Shown here: piece by piece, positions 24,938 to 33,656 of the stretch
Numbering within the stretch: position 1 is the first letter of the stretch
Layout of the letters: every line of letters starts with the position of its first letter
Assembly (NCBI RefSeq): GCF_900090145.1
Contig: NZ_FMHI01000013.1
Location: forward strand, 1 to 64,000
Origin: Streptomyces sp. WMMB 322
GTDB lineage: Bacteria > Actinomycetota > Actinomycetes > Streptomycetales > Streptomycetaceae
Direction: 5' to 3'
DNA: 64,000 nucleotides
Program-made: the position numbers and the translations under genes
The notes under the pieces: model-generated
Database searches by the model: none
What the model was told of the DNA's origin: nothing
The model's input: only the letters and a program-made list of their open reading frames with translations

Positions 24938-26227
24938 GTGAGCCGGAAGAACATTTTCGTCCTGGGGATGGACGACGCGAACCACGAGGTCCTGCGCCAG
25001 GTGCCGCATGCCGAGGAGTACGCGTTCCACCCCCTTCTGGAGCCCGGCGAGCTCCAGGAGGGCGAGGTGTCCGTGCCGGACCTGCTGGCGAAGGCCCGCA
25101 AGACGCTCGGGGACTTCGACGGCGGCGTGGACGCGATCGTCGGCTACTGGGACTTCCCCGTCAGCACGCTCGTGGCGCTCCTCAACCGTGAGTACGGACT
25201 CCGCGGAACCAGCCTGGAGTCCATCGTCAAGTGCGAGCACAAGTACTGGAGCCGGCTGGAGCAGCAGAAGGTCATCAGCGAGCACCCCCGCTTCGGCCTG
25301 GTCGACCTCGACGAGGAGAACCCGGGCCTTCCGGAGCACATGCGCTTCCCGGTGTGGCTCAAGCCCGTCAAGTCCTACTCCTCCGAGCTCGCCTTCGGCG
25401 TGAAGAACGAGGAGGAGTTCGCGAAGGCCGTGGAGGAGATCCGCAACGGCATCTCACGCATCGGGCGGCCCTTCGAGTACATCCTCGAACAGATCGAGCT
25501 GCCGCGGGAGATCGCCGAGGCCGGCGGCCAGGCCTGCCTGGCCGAGGAGTCGCTCACCGGCGTGCAGTGCGCCGTCGAAGGCTACGTCCGCGACGGCGAG
25601 ATCACCGTCTACGGAGCCCTGGACTCGATCGACTACCCGGACAGCTCCAGCTTCCTGCGCCACCAGTACCCCTCGCAGATGCCCGAGCCCGTCCAGCGCA
25701 GGCTCAAGGACGTCACGAAGCGTGTCATCTGGCAGATAGGCATGAACAACGCGACGTTCAGCATCGAGTTCTTCTACGACGCGCAGAAGGACGAGATCAA
25801 TCTGCTGGAGATCAACCCGCGGCACTCCCAGTCCCACGCAGAGCTCTTCGAATACGTCGACGGCGTGCCCAACCACGACTGCATGCTCAGCCTGGCCCTC
25901 GGCCGGGAGCCCAGCCTCCTGCCCGGGCACGGCACTTACGCCGTCGCCGCGAAGTGGTACCACCGCTGGTTCACCGACGGCGTGGTGCGGCGCGTCCCCA
26001 CCCAGGAGGAGATCGCCGAGGTCGAGCGCGAGATCCCCGGCGTGAAGATCGACGTGGTGCCCGAGCAGAACGAACTGCTCTCCGACGCTCCCGAACAGGA
26101 CAGCTACAGCTACGAACTCGCGCACGTCTTCGTCGGTGCCGACAGCGAGGCGGAGATGGTCGACAAGTACAACCGCTGCCTCGCGGCGCTGCCCTTCCGC
26201 GTCGAGGAACCGGCGGACGCAAAGTGA
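24938..26227 (+). CDS. ATP-grasp domain protein (putative carboxylate-amine ligase)
   Basis: The protein has 429 residues. The N-terminal ~100 form a pre-ATP-grasp region (NIFVLGMDDANHEVLRQVPH, AIVGYWDFPVSTLVALLNRE). The ATP-grasp fold follows: ATP-binding Lys region FPVWLKPVKSYSSELAFGV, then VQCAVEGYVRDGEITVYGALD, and the metal-binding FSIEFFYDAQ...LLEINPRHSQSH with the Glu/Asn pair. It should activate a carboxylate as acyl-phosphate for attack by an amine, making an amide or peptide bond. Substrates are unknown. A GTG start follows AGGAGGAGAAAAGAC. It precedes the CocE/S15 hydrolase gene by 73 nt and probably shares its transcript, pairing a ligase with an acyl/peptidyl hydrolase. Confidence 0.87.
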   Translation: MSRKNIFVLGMDDANHEVLRQVPHAEEYAFHPLLEPGELQEGEVSVPDLLAKARKTLGDFDGGVDAIVGYWDFPVSTLVALLNREYGLRGTSLESIVKCEHKYWSRLEQQKVISEHPRFGLVDLDEENPGLPEHMRFPVWLKPVKSYSSELAFGVKNEEEFAKAVEEIRNGISRIGRPFEYILEQIELPREIAEAGGQACLAEESLTGVQCAVEGYVRDGEITVYGALDSIDYPDSSSFLRHQYPSQMPEPVQRRLKDVTKRVIWQIGMNNATFSIEFFYDAQKDEINLLEINPRHSQSHAELFEYVDGVPNHDCMLSLALGREPSLLPGHGTYAVAAKWYHRWFTDGVVRRVPTQEEIAEVEREIPGVKIDVVPEQNELLSDAPEQDSYSYELAHVFVGADSEAEMVDKYNRCLAALPFRVEEPADAK

Positions 26228-26300
26228 CCGGCGGCCGGACACACGTGAGTGGAAGCCCGGCACCCATGAGCCGTCCGCCGTTCAGGGAAGGAGCGCGGGC

Positions 26301-28340
26301 ATGCGTTTCGTGAGCAACCTGCCGCACAAGACCGAGGAAGTGGAGCACCTGTGGATCCCGGTCTCCGACGGCACGCGCCTGGCCGCCCGCATCTGGCGGC
26401 CGGCCACCGCGGAGGAGGACCCGGTGCCCGCGGTCCTGGAGTACATCCCGTACCGCAAGCGTGATCTGACGGCCGTCCGCGACTCGATGCACCATCCGTA
26501 CATCGCCGGTCACGGCTACGCCTGCGTACGCGTCGACGTGCGCGGCACCGGCGAGTCCGAGGGCGTCCTGGAGGACGAGTACCTGGAGCTGGAGCAGACG
26601 GACGCCGAGGACGTCCTGGAATGGATCGCCGCGCAGCCCTGGTGCGACGGCAGCACCGGCATGATGGGCATCTCCTGGGGGGCCTTCAGCGCCCTCCAGG
26701 TCGCCGCGCGCCGTCCGCCGAGCCTGCGCGCCCTCGTCATCGCGTCCTTCACGGACGACCGCTACGCCGACGACATGCACTACATGGGCGGCTGCCTGCT
26801 CTCCGACAACCTGGCGGAGGCCGGCACCATGTTCGCTCACGCCACCTGCCCGCCGGACCCGGCGCTGGTCGGTGAGCGCTGGCGCGAGATGTGGCGGGAA
26901 CGCCTGGAGAACACCCGGCCCTGGGCACTGGAGTGGCTGCGCCACCAGCGCCGGGACGACTACTGGCGGCACGCCTCGGTGTCGGAGAACTACGAGGACG
27001 TGCAGTGCCCGGTGCTCGCCTCCAGCGGGTGGGCCGACGGCTACTCGAACGCGGTCACCCGGCTCCTTGGCAACCTCGACGTCCCCCGCAAGGGCCTCAT
27101 CGGGCCCTGGTCGCACAAGTTCCCGCACCTGGGGGAGCCCGGCCCGGCCATCGGGTACCTCCAGGAGGTCGTGCGCTGGTGGGACCACTGGCTCAAGGGC
27201 GTCGACAACGGCGTCATGGACGGCCCCATGCTCCGTACGTGGATGCAGGAGAGCGTCCCGCCCTCCACCTCCTACGAGGAGCGGCCGGGCCGCTGGGTCG
27301 GCGAGCCGGGCTGGCCCTCCCCGGAGATCAGCCCCGTGGTGTACCCGCTGCGCAGGCACCGCGTCGGCGAGCCGGGCGAGCGCGTCGAGGATGAGGAGCT
27401 GACGGTCCGCTCCCCGCTGTCCGTCGGCCAGTTCGCCGGGAAGTGGGCCTCCTACAACGCGCCTCCGGACCTGCCCTACGACCAGCGCGAGGAGGACGGC
27501 GGGTCGCTCGTCTTCGACACCGACGCCCTCACCGAACGCGTCGAGATCCTCGGATCGCCGACCGTGGAGATCGAGTTCTCGGTCAGCGAGCCCGTGGCGA
27601 TGGTGGCGGCCCGGATCTCGGACGTCGCACCGGAAGGACCCGCGACCCGCGTCACCTACGGGCTGCTCAACCTCACCCGCAGGGGCGGCGAGGGCGAGGT
27701 CGTCGCCTCCGAACCCGAGCCGCTCGAACCGGGGCGGCGCTACCGGGCCGTGATCGAGCTCAACGGTGTCGGGGCGGCGTTCCCGCCGGGCCACCGCATC
27801 CGCCTGTCCCTCTCCACGTCGTACTGGCCGCTGGCCTGGCCGCCGCCGAGGCCGGTGACGCTGAGCGTGTACGCGGGCGGCAGCACCCTCACCCTGCCGG
27901 TGCGTCCGCCCACCGACGAGGGCGAGATGCGCACCCGGGCCTTCGAGGACCCGGAGGGCACTCCGCCGCTGGAGACCACCCAGACCGGCACCGTCGACTC
28001 ACGCTGGGAGGTCCACCGCGACCTGGTGAACTACGAGTCGGCGCTCGAGATCGTCAAGGACGCCGGGACGCTGCACTTCGAGGACATCGACCTCGACGTG
28101 AGCCGCCGGGCGTACGAGCGTTACTCCTCCGTGGCCGACGACTTCGGTTCGGTGCGGGGCGAGTCCGCGTGGACGATGACGTTCCGGCGTGACCGGTGGA
28201 GGGTCCGCACGGAGACCCGCACGGTGCTGCGCTCGACGGAGACGGAGTTCCTGCTGGACGCGACGCTCGACGGCTACGAGGGCGAGGAGCGGGTCTTCTC
28301 CCGCACCTGGAACGAACGGGTGCCCCGTGATCATCTCTAG
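26301..28340 (+). CDS. CocE/NonD family (peptidase S15) alpha/beta hydrolase
   Basis: The 679-residue protein has the S15/CocE architecture. The alpha/beta-hydrolase core includes VLEYIPYRKRDLT, VDVRGTGESEG, the nucleophile elbow GISWGAF with Ser125, Asp in SSGWADGYSN and His in GPWSHKFPHLG. A C-terminal X-Pro-DAP jelly-roll domain includes FDTDALTERVEILGSP and FPPGHRIRLSLSTSYWPLAWP. Family members cleave X-Pro peptides, cocaine-like esters or acyl bonds. No signal peptide, so it acts in the cytoplasm. AAGGAG precedes the ATG. Association with the upstream ATP-grasp ligase suggests a shared peptide-like or amide substrate. Confidence 0.9.
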   Translation: MRFVSNLPHKTEEVEHLWIPVSDGTRLAARIWRPATAEEDPVPAVLEYIPYRKRDLTAVRDSMHHPYIAGHGYACVRVDVRGTGESEGVLEDEYLELEQTDAEDVLEWIAAQPWCDGSTGMMGISWGAFSALQVAARRPPSLRALVIASFTDDRYADDMHYMGGCLLSDNLAEAGTMFAHATCPPDPALVGERWREMWRERLENTRPWALEWLRHQRRDDYWRHASVSENYEDVQCPVLASSGWADGYSNAVTRLLGNLDVPRKGLIGPWSHKFPHLGEPGPAIGYLQEVVRWWDHWLKGVDNGVMDGPMLRTWMQESVPPSTSYEERPGRWVGEPGWPSPEISPVVYPLRRHRVGEPGERVEDEELTVRSPLSVGQFAGKWASYNAPPDLPYDQREEDGGSLVFDTDALTERVEILGSPTVEIEFSVSEPVAMVAARISDVAPEGPATRVTYGLLNLTRRGGEGEVVASEPEPLEPGRRYRAVIELNGVGAAFPPGHRIRLSLSTSYWPLAWPPPRPVTLSVYAGGSTLTLPVRPPTDEGEMRTRAFEDPEGTPPLETTQTGTVDSRWEVHRDLVNYESALEIVKDAGTLHFEDIDLDVSRRAYERYSSVADDFGSVRGESAWTMTFRRDRWRVRTETRTVLRSTETEFLLDATLDGYEGEERVFSRTWNERVPRDHL

Positions 28341-28346
28341 GGCCCG

Positions 28347-29870
28347 CTAGCGCTGTGCCGCCCGCCCGCCGTGCGGTGTCACATAGACGCGGTAGCCGGG
28401 CAGTCTGTGCAGCTCCCGGGATGGCCAGTCCCGGGCCCAGCTGGGCGGCGGGCGGTGGTTCCGGGTGGTCACGGCCATCGGTTCGTTCCGCAGGGCCAGC
28501 CGCCGCAGGCCCTCGTCGGTGATGTTCACGTCGTGGCCGTCGGACTGGCGCGAGGTGCACCCCGCGTAGTGGGCCATCGGCACGGCCAGCGGCCCCGTGA
28601 CCGTGCACGGGGCCCGCAGGCCGAGCCGGTGCATCGTCTGTGCGGCTTCCGTCAGGCGGCCCGTCATCGTGTAGTTGCGTTCCAGCACGGAGCCCAGCAC
28701 CTGGTACTGCACCCCGAAATGGGCGCCCAGCAGCAGCGCCGGCACGAGGATCAGCAGCAGCGGGCGCCGTCCGTTCGGGCCCTGTGAGAAGGCCCGCCGC
28801 ACGCACTCGGCGACGGGGAGCGCGAGCAGCGCGTAGGACGGCAGCAGGAAACGGGGCGCGGCGTACCCCATGAGGAAGAGGTAGGGCAGGGCGAGAACCA
28901 CGGCCGTCACCGTGGCCAGCACGGCCGTGTCCTTCCTGCCCGCGCGCACGGCCGCTGCGATGCCGGCGCCTGCGAGCAGCGGCAGCGCGAACCACCACAG
29001 CGCGGTCTGCGGCTCCTCCCACGCCATGTCGCACGGGCGGCACAGCATCCGGCCCTGAAGGGCCCGCACGTGATCGCCGATCGCGATGTTCCAGCCCATC
29101 CCGCCCTGGATCTCGCTTCCCCTGTGCAGCCGGGCGAGGAGGCCGCCGTACGACGTGAACGCCTCGACGATCCAGGGCGCGGCCCCCGCCAGCGCGCCTG
29201 CGGCGAGCGCCGCGAACATCACCGGGCGCCGCCAGTCGCGAACCGCCAGTGCGGCTGCGCCGAGTGCCAGCACCAGCCAGGCGGCGTCGGGCGGACGCAT
29301 CAGCGAGACCACGCCGACGGAGACTGCGAGCCCGGCGAGGACGCGGCGGTCCTCCTCGCCGCGTGCGTAGCGCAGGAAGAATCCGGCGGCCGCGAGGGAG
29401 CCGAAGGCGCACCACAGGTTCGGCATGGCCTGCGGACCGTAGTAGAGGGAGATCCACAGCCCGGCGAAGAGTGCGCCTCCCCAGGTGAGCACCGGAAGCG
29501 GCAGCAGCCGTCGCCACACCCACAGCGCGACGAGCAGCGCCGCGCCGGACAGCACCGCGAGGCAGATGCGCAGGACGGTCGTGGACGAGGTGAAGGAGAC
29601 GATGGGCGCCACCAGATAGGAGATGCCGCGGGCGCGGGGAGCGCTGAAGTAGGCGGCGGGGTCCGGCCTGTCGACCTGGCTGACGTAGACCGACTCGTCC
29701 CATCCGAGTCCCGTGCCCGGCAGCACGAGCAGGATCTGCAGCAGGGTGTAGAGCGCCGAGACCGCCCCGAGACGCAGTAGCGGCCGGCCGGAGGCGCCCG
29801 ACCCGTAGTCGGGGAGCCGTCTGAGGCGGTCGGTGACCGGTGTGCTCGGAGCTGCAGGCAGCACGTACAT
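28347..29870 (-). CDS. Polytopic membrane protein, GT-C/PMT-like glycosyltransferase candidate
   Basis: The 507-residue protein has roughly ten hydrophobic segments and a soluble C-terminal ~130 residues. After the first membrane segment comes GTGLGWDESVYVSQVD; an acidic pair in the first external loop is the hallmark of GT-C glycosyltransferases using polyprenyl-phosphate sugars (PMT/ArnT-like). The arrangement LWISLYYGPQAMPNLWCAF then MRPPDAAWLVLAL also fits. Donor and acceptor are unknown. Only a weak ribosome site is visible at the ATG. It is convergent with the hydrolase gene (6 bp apart) and divergent from the PanE-like gene. Confidence 0.68.
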   Translation of the reverse strand: MYVLPAAPSTPVTDRLRRLPDYGSGASGRPLLRLGAVSALYTLLQILLVLPGTGLGWDESVYVSQVDRPDPAAYFSAPRARGISYLVAPIVSFTSSTTVLRICLAVLSGAALLVALWVWRRLLPLPVLTWGGALFAGLWISLYYGPQAMPNLWCAFGSLAAAGFFLRYARGEEDRRVLAGLAVSVGVVSLMRPPDAAWLVLALGAAALAVRDWRRPVMFAALAAGALAGAAPWIVEAFTSYGGLLARLHRGSEIQGGMGWNIAIGDHVRALQGRMLCRPCDMAWEEPQTALWWFALPLLAGAGIAAAVRAGRKDTAVLATVTAVVLALPYLFLMGYAAPRFLLPSYALLALPVAECVRRAFSQGPNGRRPLLLILVPALLLGAHFGVQYQVLGSVLERNYTMTGRLTEAAQTMHRLGLRAPCTVTGPLAVPMAHYAGCTSRQSDGHDVNITDEGLRRLALRNEPMAVTTRNHRPPPSWARDWPSRELHRLPGYRVYVTPHGGRAAQR

Positions 29871-30015
29871 GGCCGAACCTCGTCCCGCTTGTGAAACCTG
29901 TGAAACCGGCTGAAGATCTGTGGGCGAGCTCTATGCGTAACACCCGTTATGTCGGTTTCGTGGTAATGGCGGCCCCGGCCAGGTCGCTCACCGGCGGGCG
30001 CATACGATCGCCCGC

Positions 30016-30924
30016 ATGAGCTCTTCAGTACCGTCCGCACGCATAGCCGTGATCGGCGGCGGCGCCGTCGGCGGCCTCACCGCTGCTTTCGCCCGGGAGG
30101 CAGGGCACGACGTCACTCTCTGCCTGCGGAGCCCGCTCGACGAGCTCACGGTGAGCACGGAGGGTGAAGTGCTGCGCCCCGCGCTGCGCTTCGTCACAGC
30201 ACCGGAGGAAGTGGCGCCTCACGACTGGGTGTTGCTGACCACCAAGGCTCAGGACACCGAGGGCGCCGCGGGCTGGCTGCGCGCCCTGTGCGGGCCGGGG
30301 ACGGTCGTCGCCGTCATCCAGAACGGCATCGACCACGCCGAGCGCGTCGCGCCGCTGCTGCCGGACGGCGCCGAGGCCATGCCGACGCTCGCCTTCATGG
30401 CCGTCGAGCGCGTCGCGCCCGGCCGGATCGTGCACCACTTCTCCAGCGAACTGCACGTCCCCGACGGCCCGTCGGGCGAGCGTTTCGAGGCGCTGCTCGC
30501 AGGCAGCCGCCTAACGGTCCGCACCGTGGCGGACTTCCGCACCGCGTCCTGGCGCAAGCTGTTCACCAACGTCGCCGCCAACCCGCTGACCGCGCTCCTC
30601 AAGCAGCGCATGCACATACTCCAGGACCCGGAGATGCTCCGGCAGGCCGAGGAGATCCTTCTCGAAGCGCTCGCCGTCGCGCAGGCGGAGGGCGCGCTGG
30701 TGGACGAGACGGACGTACGCAGGGCGCTGCGAGGGAACCTCGCGGTGGGACCCGAGGGCGGGACCTCCACCTTCTACGACCGGCTCGCGGGGCGCCCCCT
30801 GGAGCACGAACACCTCACCGGCGCCGTGGTGCGCGGCGCCGACCGCCACGGGCTCGCAGTGCCGCGCAACCGGCTGCTGCTGACGATGCTGCGTGCCGCG
30901 GACCGCGAACTGCGCGAGGCCTGA
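30016..30924 (+). CDS. Ketopantoate reductase (PanE/ApbA) family oxidoreductase
   Basis: The 302-residue protein begins with an NADP-binding Rossmann motif (RIAVIGGGAVGGLTAAFAR). It continues with PanE-type blocks VLLTTKAQDTEGA, VAVIQNGIDHAERV (NG loop), the catalytic-Lys region ASWRKLFTNVAANPLTAL, and a C-terminal TSTFYDRLAGRPLEHEHLTG corresponding to the substrate-binding E/SSM-D-R region. It may make pantoate for CoA synthesis or reduce another 2-oxo acid; the genome probably has a separate canonical PanE, so no symbol is given. Confidence 0.85.
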   Translation: MSSSVPSARIAVIGGGAVGGLTAAFAREAGHDVTLCLRSPLDELTVSTEGEVLRPALRFVTAPEEVAPHDWVLLTTKAQDTEGAAGWLRALCGPGTVVAVIQNGIDHAERVAPLLPDGAEAMPTLAFMAVERVAPGRIVHHFSSELHVPDGPSGERFEALLAGSRLTVRTVADFRTASWRKLFTNVAANPLTALLKQRMHILQDPEMLRQAEEILLEALAVAQAEGALVDETDVRRALRGNLAVGPEGGTSTFYDRLAGRPLEHEHLTGAVVRGADRHGLAVPRNRLLLTMLRAADRELREA

Positions 30925-31042
30925 AGGGGGGCCACGCCCCGGGATGCGCCGGTCGCCGGCGGGCGGTCACCGACGGGCGGTCACGGGCGCCGTGCGGGCC
31001 GGCCGGAGGGCAGTACCGGGACGGGCCGGGCAGTCCGGCGGC

Positions 31043-31444
31043 TCACGAGGTGCCGCCGCGCGGACCGCCGTCCATCCCGCGCAGCCGCTCCATCTCGCGG
31101 CGGTCGCGCTTCGTCGGGCGCCCCGCTCCGCGGTCCCGGCGCCCGGCCGGGGCGACCGCCTCACGCGGCGGCGGGGGCGGGCTGTGATCGGAGTAGCACT
31201 CCACGGCGACAGGCGCACCGACCCGCTTGCGGATGATGCGTGAGACCACCACCACCCGTTCACGCCCCGCGTTGCGCACCCGCACCCGGTCGCCCGGGCG
31301 CAGCGGATGGGCGGGCTTGACGCGTTCGCCGTTCACGCGGACATGGCCCGCCCGGCAGGCGGACGCGGCCGCCGAGCGGGTCTTGGTGAGCCGTACCGAC
31401 CAGATCCACACATCGACCCGCACGGTCCCTGCGTCTGCAGCCAT
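31043..31444 (-). CDS. S4-domain RNA-binding protein (Hsp15-like)
   Basis: This is a 133-residue protein. Residues about 8-70 are an S4 domain (VDVWIWSVRLTKTRSAAASACRAG read in segments, then HVRVNGERVKPAHPLRPGDRVRV), followed by a basic tail (KRDRREMERLRGMDG). Hsp15 recycles nascent-chain-carrying 50S subunits; actinobacterial versions carry the same S4 core with variable tails. Transcribed alone, convergent with the PanE-like gene. Confidence 0.86.
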   Translation of the reverse strand: MAADAGTVRVDVWIWSVRLTKTRSAAASACRAGHVRVNGERVKPAHPLRPGDRVRVRNAGRERVVVVSRIIRKRVGAPVAVECYSDHSPPPPPREAVAPAGRRDRGAGRPTKRDRREMERLRGMDGGPRGGTS

Positions 31445-31652
31445 GGTCCCGACTCTAGTGCCGCGACCGGCAGGGCCGGCCCGTCAGGGAGCCGCAGCCG
31501 GTGCGCGTGATCGCAAGGCGGCCGGAAGTCCTCCTGGCGGACCTGCCGGGGCTTGCGGCCGACACCGCGCGGGGCACCCCGGGCCGGAGGCCGGGGGAGT
31601 GCGTGCCGGGTGTCGCGACGGGGGGCGAACCTGCCGGGAGGGGGCACCGGGG

Positions 31653-32009
31653 TCAGCGGCGTGCGAGCCGGCGCTCGCCGGATGCGCCCGTCTCGTACTC
31701 CAGCTCGTAGTGCTCGAAGACGGCGGCCTCGTCCTCCGCCGGCAGCTCGCCGTCCGTCTCGATCGAGGGGGCGGAGCGCACGGCGTTCTTGTCGTAGGCG
31801 ACCCGTACGTACTCCGGGCCCACCGTCGCCCCGGTCAGCGGCACGAAGACCAGCCTGCGCCGCGTGGGCATCCCCGTGGTGAGGGTGGCGAAGAAGGGCT
31901 GATCGGTGCGGGTGTCGACGTAGACGGCCTCGAGCTTGCCGATCTTGCTGCCACCGGGGTCGACCACGTCACGGTCCCGCCACTCGCGGATGTCTCCTGC
32001 CTCGAACAT
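31653..32009 (-). CDS. PRC-barrel domain protein
   Basis: The 118-residue protein has a PRC-barrel-like fold (about 5-80): IREWRDRDVVDPGGSKIGKL, VYVDTRTDQPFFATL, RLVFVPLTGATVGPEYVRVAYD. An acidic tail (EDEAAVFEHYELEYETG) follows. Such stand-alone domains in Streptomyces are of unknown role. The ATG giving MFEAGDIREW is chosen since GAAGGG lies 9 nt upstream; the ATG three codons earlier abuts that site. Upstream in-frame codons code for an unlikely sequence. Confidence 0.78.
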   Translation of the reverse strand: MFEAGDIREWRDRDVVDPGGSKIGKLEAVYVDTRTDQPFFATLTTGMPTRRRLVFVPLTGATVGPEYVRVAYDKNAVRSAPSIETDGELPAEDEAAVFEHYELEYETGASGERRLARR

Positions 32010-32317
32010 CTCCCGCATCCCTTCGCGCCATCGGCCGGCCGGCTCGTCCGCGTGCCGGTCCGTGACCCAAGCGTGCCGTATGAGGCCGGTTTCGCCGCGG
32101 TGGCTCTCCGCCCGGAAGGCGCAGGTCGCGTCGCTGCCCGCGAGTCCGTGCTTGCTTCGCGTTCGCGACGAACCCGTCACGCCGGGCGAGTTGGTCCCGT
32201 CCTGAAAGGCCCGGCTCCGCCGCAGACGCACCGGGAGGTCCGACCGGCGCGTGCCCGTCACACACGATTCACCCGTGGCGCCCCGCAGTTGGCGGGCCTG
32301 CGGGTATCTTGCGGAAC
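32010..32317. other. Divergent intergenic region between PRC-barrel and HAD genes
   Basis: About 310 bp. Extensions of the PRC-barrel reading frame enter it without family-like sequence. No clear promoter or palindrome was recognised. Confidence 0.3.
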
Positions 32318-33076
32318 ATGCCCCCGGAACAATCCGAGCCCCACGAGCCGGACTCGGTCCCCCCGCCGCCGTCCGGCCATCAGCTCAAGGCGATCGTCTT
32401 CGACGTCAACGAGACGCTCAGCGACATGACGCCGCTGCAGGAGCGCTTCGAAGAGGTCGGCGCTCCCGCGGGCCTCATGCGGACGTGGTTCGCAGGGGTG
32501 CTGCGTGACGGCTTCGCGCTGGCGGCCGCGGGCGCATACGCGGACTTCGCCGACATCGCCCGGGACGGACTGCGCGCGCTGCTCGCCGAGTTGGACGCCC
32601 GCGGCCCCGACGAGGCCGACGAGGCGGCCCGGCACATCCTCGACGGCATGGACCGGCTCCCGGTGCATCCCGACGTCCCGGCCGGCGTCCACGCGCTGCG
32701 CCGAGCGGGCTTCCGGCTGGTGACGATGACCAACGGTTCGCCGGAAATGACCGACGGGCTGCTCAAACGCGCCGGAGTGCGCGACCAGTTCGACGCGCTG
32801 CTGAGCGTGAGCGGCCCGCGCTGCTGGAAGCCGGCGCCCGACGCGTACCGGTACGCAGTGCGCAGGGCGGGCGTGCGGCCGGGCGAGGCGCTGCTCGTCG
32901 CGGTGCATCCGTGGGACGTCGACGGGGCGCAGCGCGCCGGGCTCGCCGGTGCCTGGCTGCGGCGCGGCGCCGTCCACTACCCGGAGACGATGTCGCGGCC
33001 CAAGTGGGCGGCCGAGGACCTGGAGGAGCTCGCCGCGTCGCTGGCGGAACGGGCAGGCGGCCAGGGCCAGAGTTAG
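32318..33076 (+). CDS. HAD-superfamily hydrolase (type II haloacid dehalogenase-like)
   Basis: This is a 252-residue protein with HAD motif I as IVFDVNETLSD (nucleophile Asp), motif II in LVTMTNGSPEM, the motif III lysine in RCWKPAPDAYRYAV, and motif IV around AVHPWDVDGAQRAGL. The FDVNxTL motif and the WKPxPxxY spacing are those of type II 2-haloacid dehalogenases, though many such proteins act as phosphatases. In motif I the usual Gly is Glu (NETL). The start is uncertain: a TTG lies three codons upstream of the chosen ATG. Confidence 0.84.
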   Translation: MPPEQSEPHEPDSVPPPPSGHQLKAIVFDVNETLSDMTPLQERFEEVGAPAGLMRTWFAGVLRDGFALAAAGAYADFADIARDGLRALLAELDARGPDEADEAARHILDGMDRLPVHPDVPAGVHALRRAGFRLVTMTNGSPEMTDGLLKRAGVRDQFDALLSVSGPRCWKPAPDAYRYAVRRAGVRPGEALLVAVHPWDVDGAQRAGLAGAWLRRGAVHYPETMSRPKWAAEDLEELAASLAERAGGQGQS

Positions 33077-33144
33077 CCGGCGACGCCTCAGCGAAGCCTC
33101 CCCCCGCCGCGTCCGCCGGCCCACGGCCGTGCGGGGCCAGGCCC

Positions 33145-33207
33145 TTGACAGCCGGTCGGCGATGCTGGATTACTGGACCGCGCCTCGATGTGACCGAATG
33201 GTCGGTC
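33145..33207 (+). promoter_or_regulatory. paaI-paaK promoter with candidate TetR (PaaR-type) operator
   Basis: A consensus -35 TTGACA (33145-33150) is followed by an A/T-richer GGATTACTGG near the expected -10 position. Downstream lies the perfect 6-bp inverted repeat GACCGA (33192-33197), ATGG, TCGGTC (33202-33207), ending 29 bp before the thioesterase start. ACCGA...TCGGT arms match what is known of TetR-type PaaR regulators of phenylacetate genes in actinobacteria. Repression by a PaaR homologue encoded elsewhere is the inference. Confidence 0.6.
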
Positions 33208-33236
33208 GGCGGAACGAGTACGAGAGCGTGGAACGC

Positions 33237-33656
33237 ATGACGCAAGCCATGAGCGACGGGGCGGCGCACGCGATGTTCGCCGCGGACCAGGCCTCACGGG
33301 GCCTCGGGATCACGCTGATGGAGGCCGCGGACGGCGCCGCGAAGCTGCGCATGACGGTGACCGCGTCCATGGTCAACGGGCACGGCATCGCACACGGCGG
33401 CTACATCTTCCTCCTCGCCGACACGGCCTTCGCCTGTGCCTGCAACAGCCACGGTCCGGTCACCGTGGCCTCCGGCGCCGACATCTCCTTCGTCCGGCCG
33501 GCCAGGGAAGGCGATACGCTCACGGCGCTCGCCGAGGAGCGCACCACATACGGCCGCAGCGGGATCTACGACGTGAGCGTCCTGCGCGACGGCGAGGTCA
33601 TAGCCGAATTCCGCGGCCGCAGCCGCACCGTTGGGCGCGTGGAGGACCCCCGATGA
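33237..33656 (+). CDS. paaI: PaaI-family hydroxyphenylacetyl-CoA thioesterase
   Basis: The 139-residue hot-dog-fold protein has the PaaI signature VNGHGIAHGGYIFLLADTAFACACNS (in two stretches around residues 43-68), where the HGG and D residues form the active site. Strands VASGADISFVRPAREGDTL follow. It hydrolyses ring-hydroxylated phenylacetyl-CoA esters and is thought to rescue CoA from dead-end intermediates. The start downstream of the operator palindrome is chosen; an ATG at 33199 lies inside the palindrome. The stop overlaps the paaK start as ATGA. Confidence 0.9.
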   Translation: MTQAMSDGAAHAMFAADQASRGLGITLMEAADGAAKLRMTVTASMVNGHGIAHGGYIFLLADTAFACACNSHGPVTVASGADISFVRPAREGDTLTALAEERTTYGRSGIYDVSVLRDGEVIAEFRGRSRTVGRVEDPR

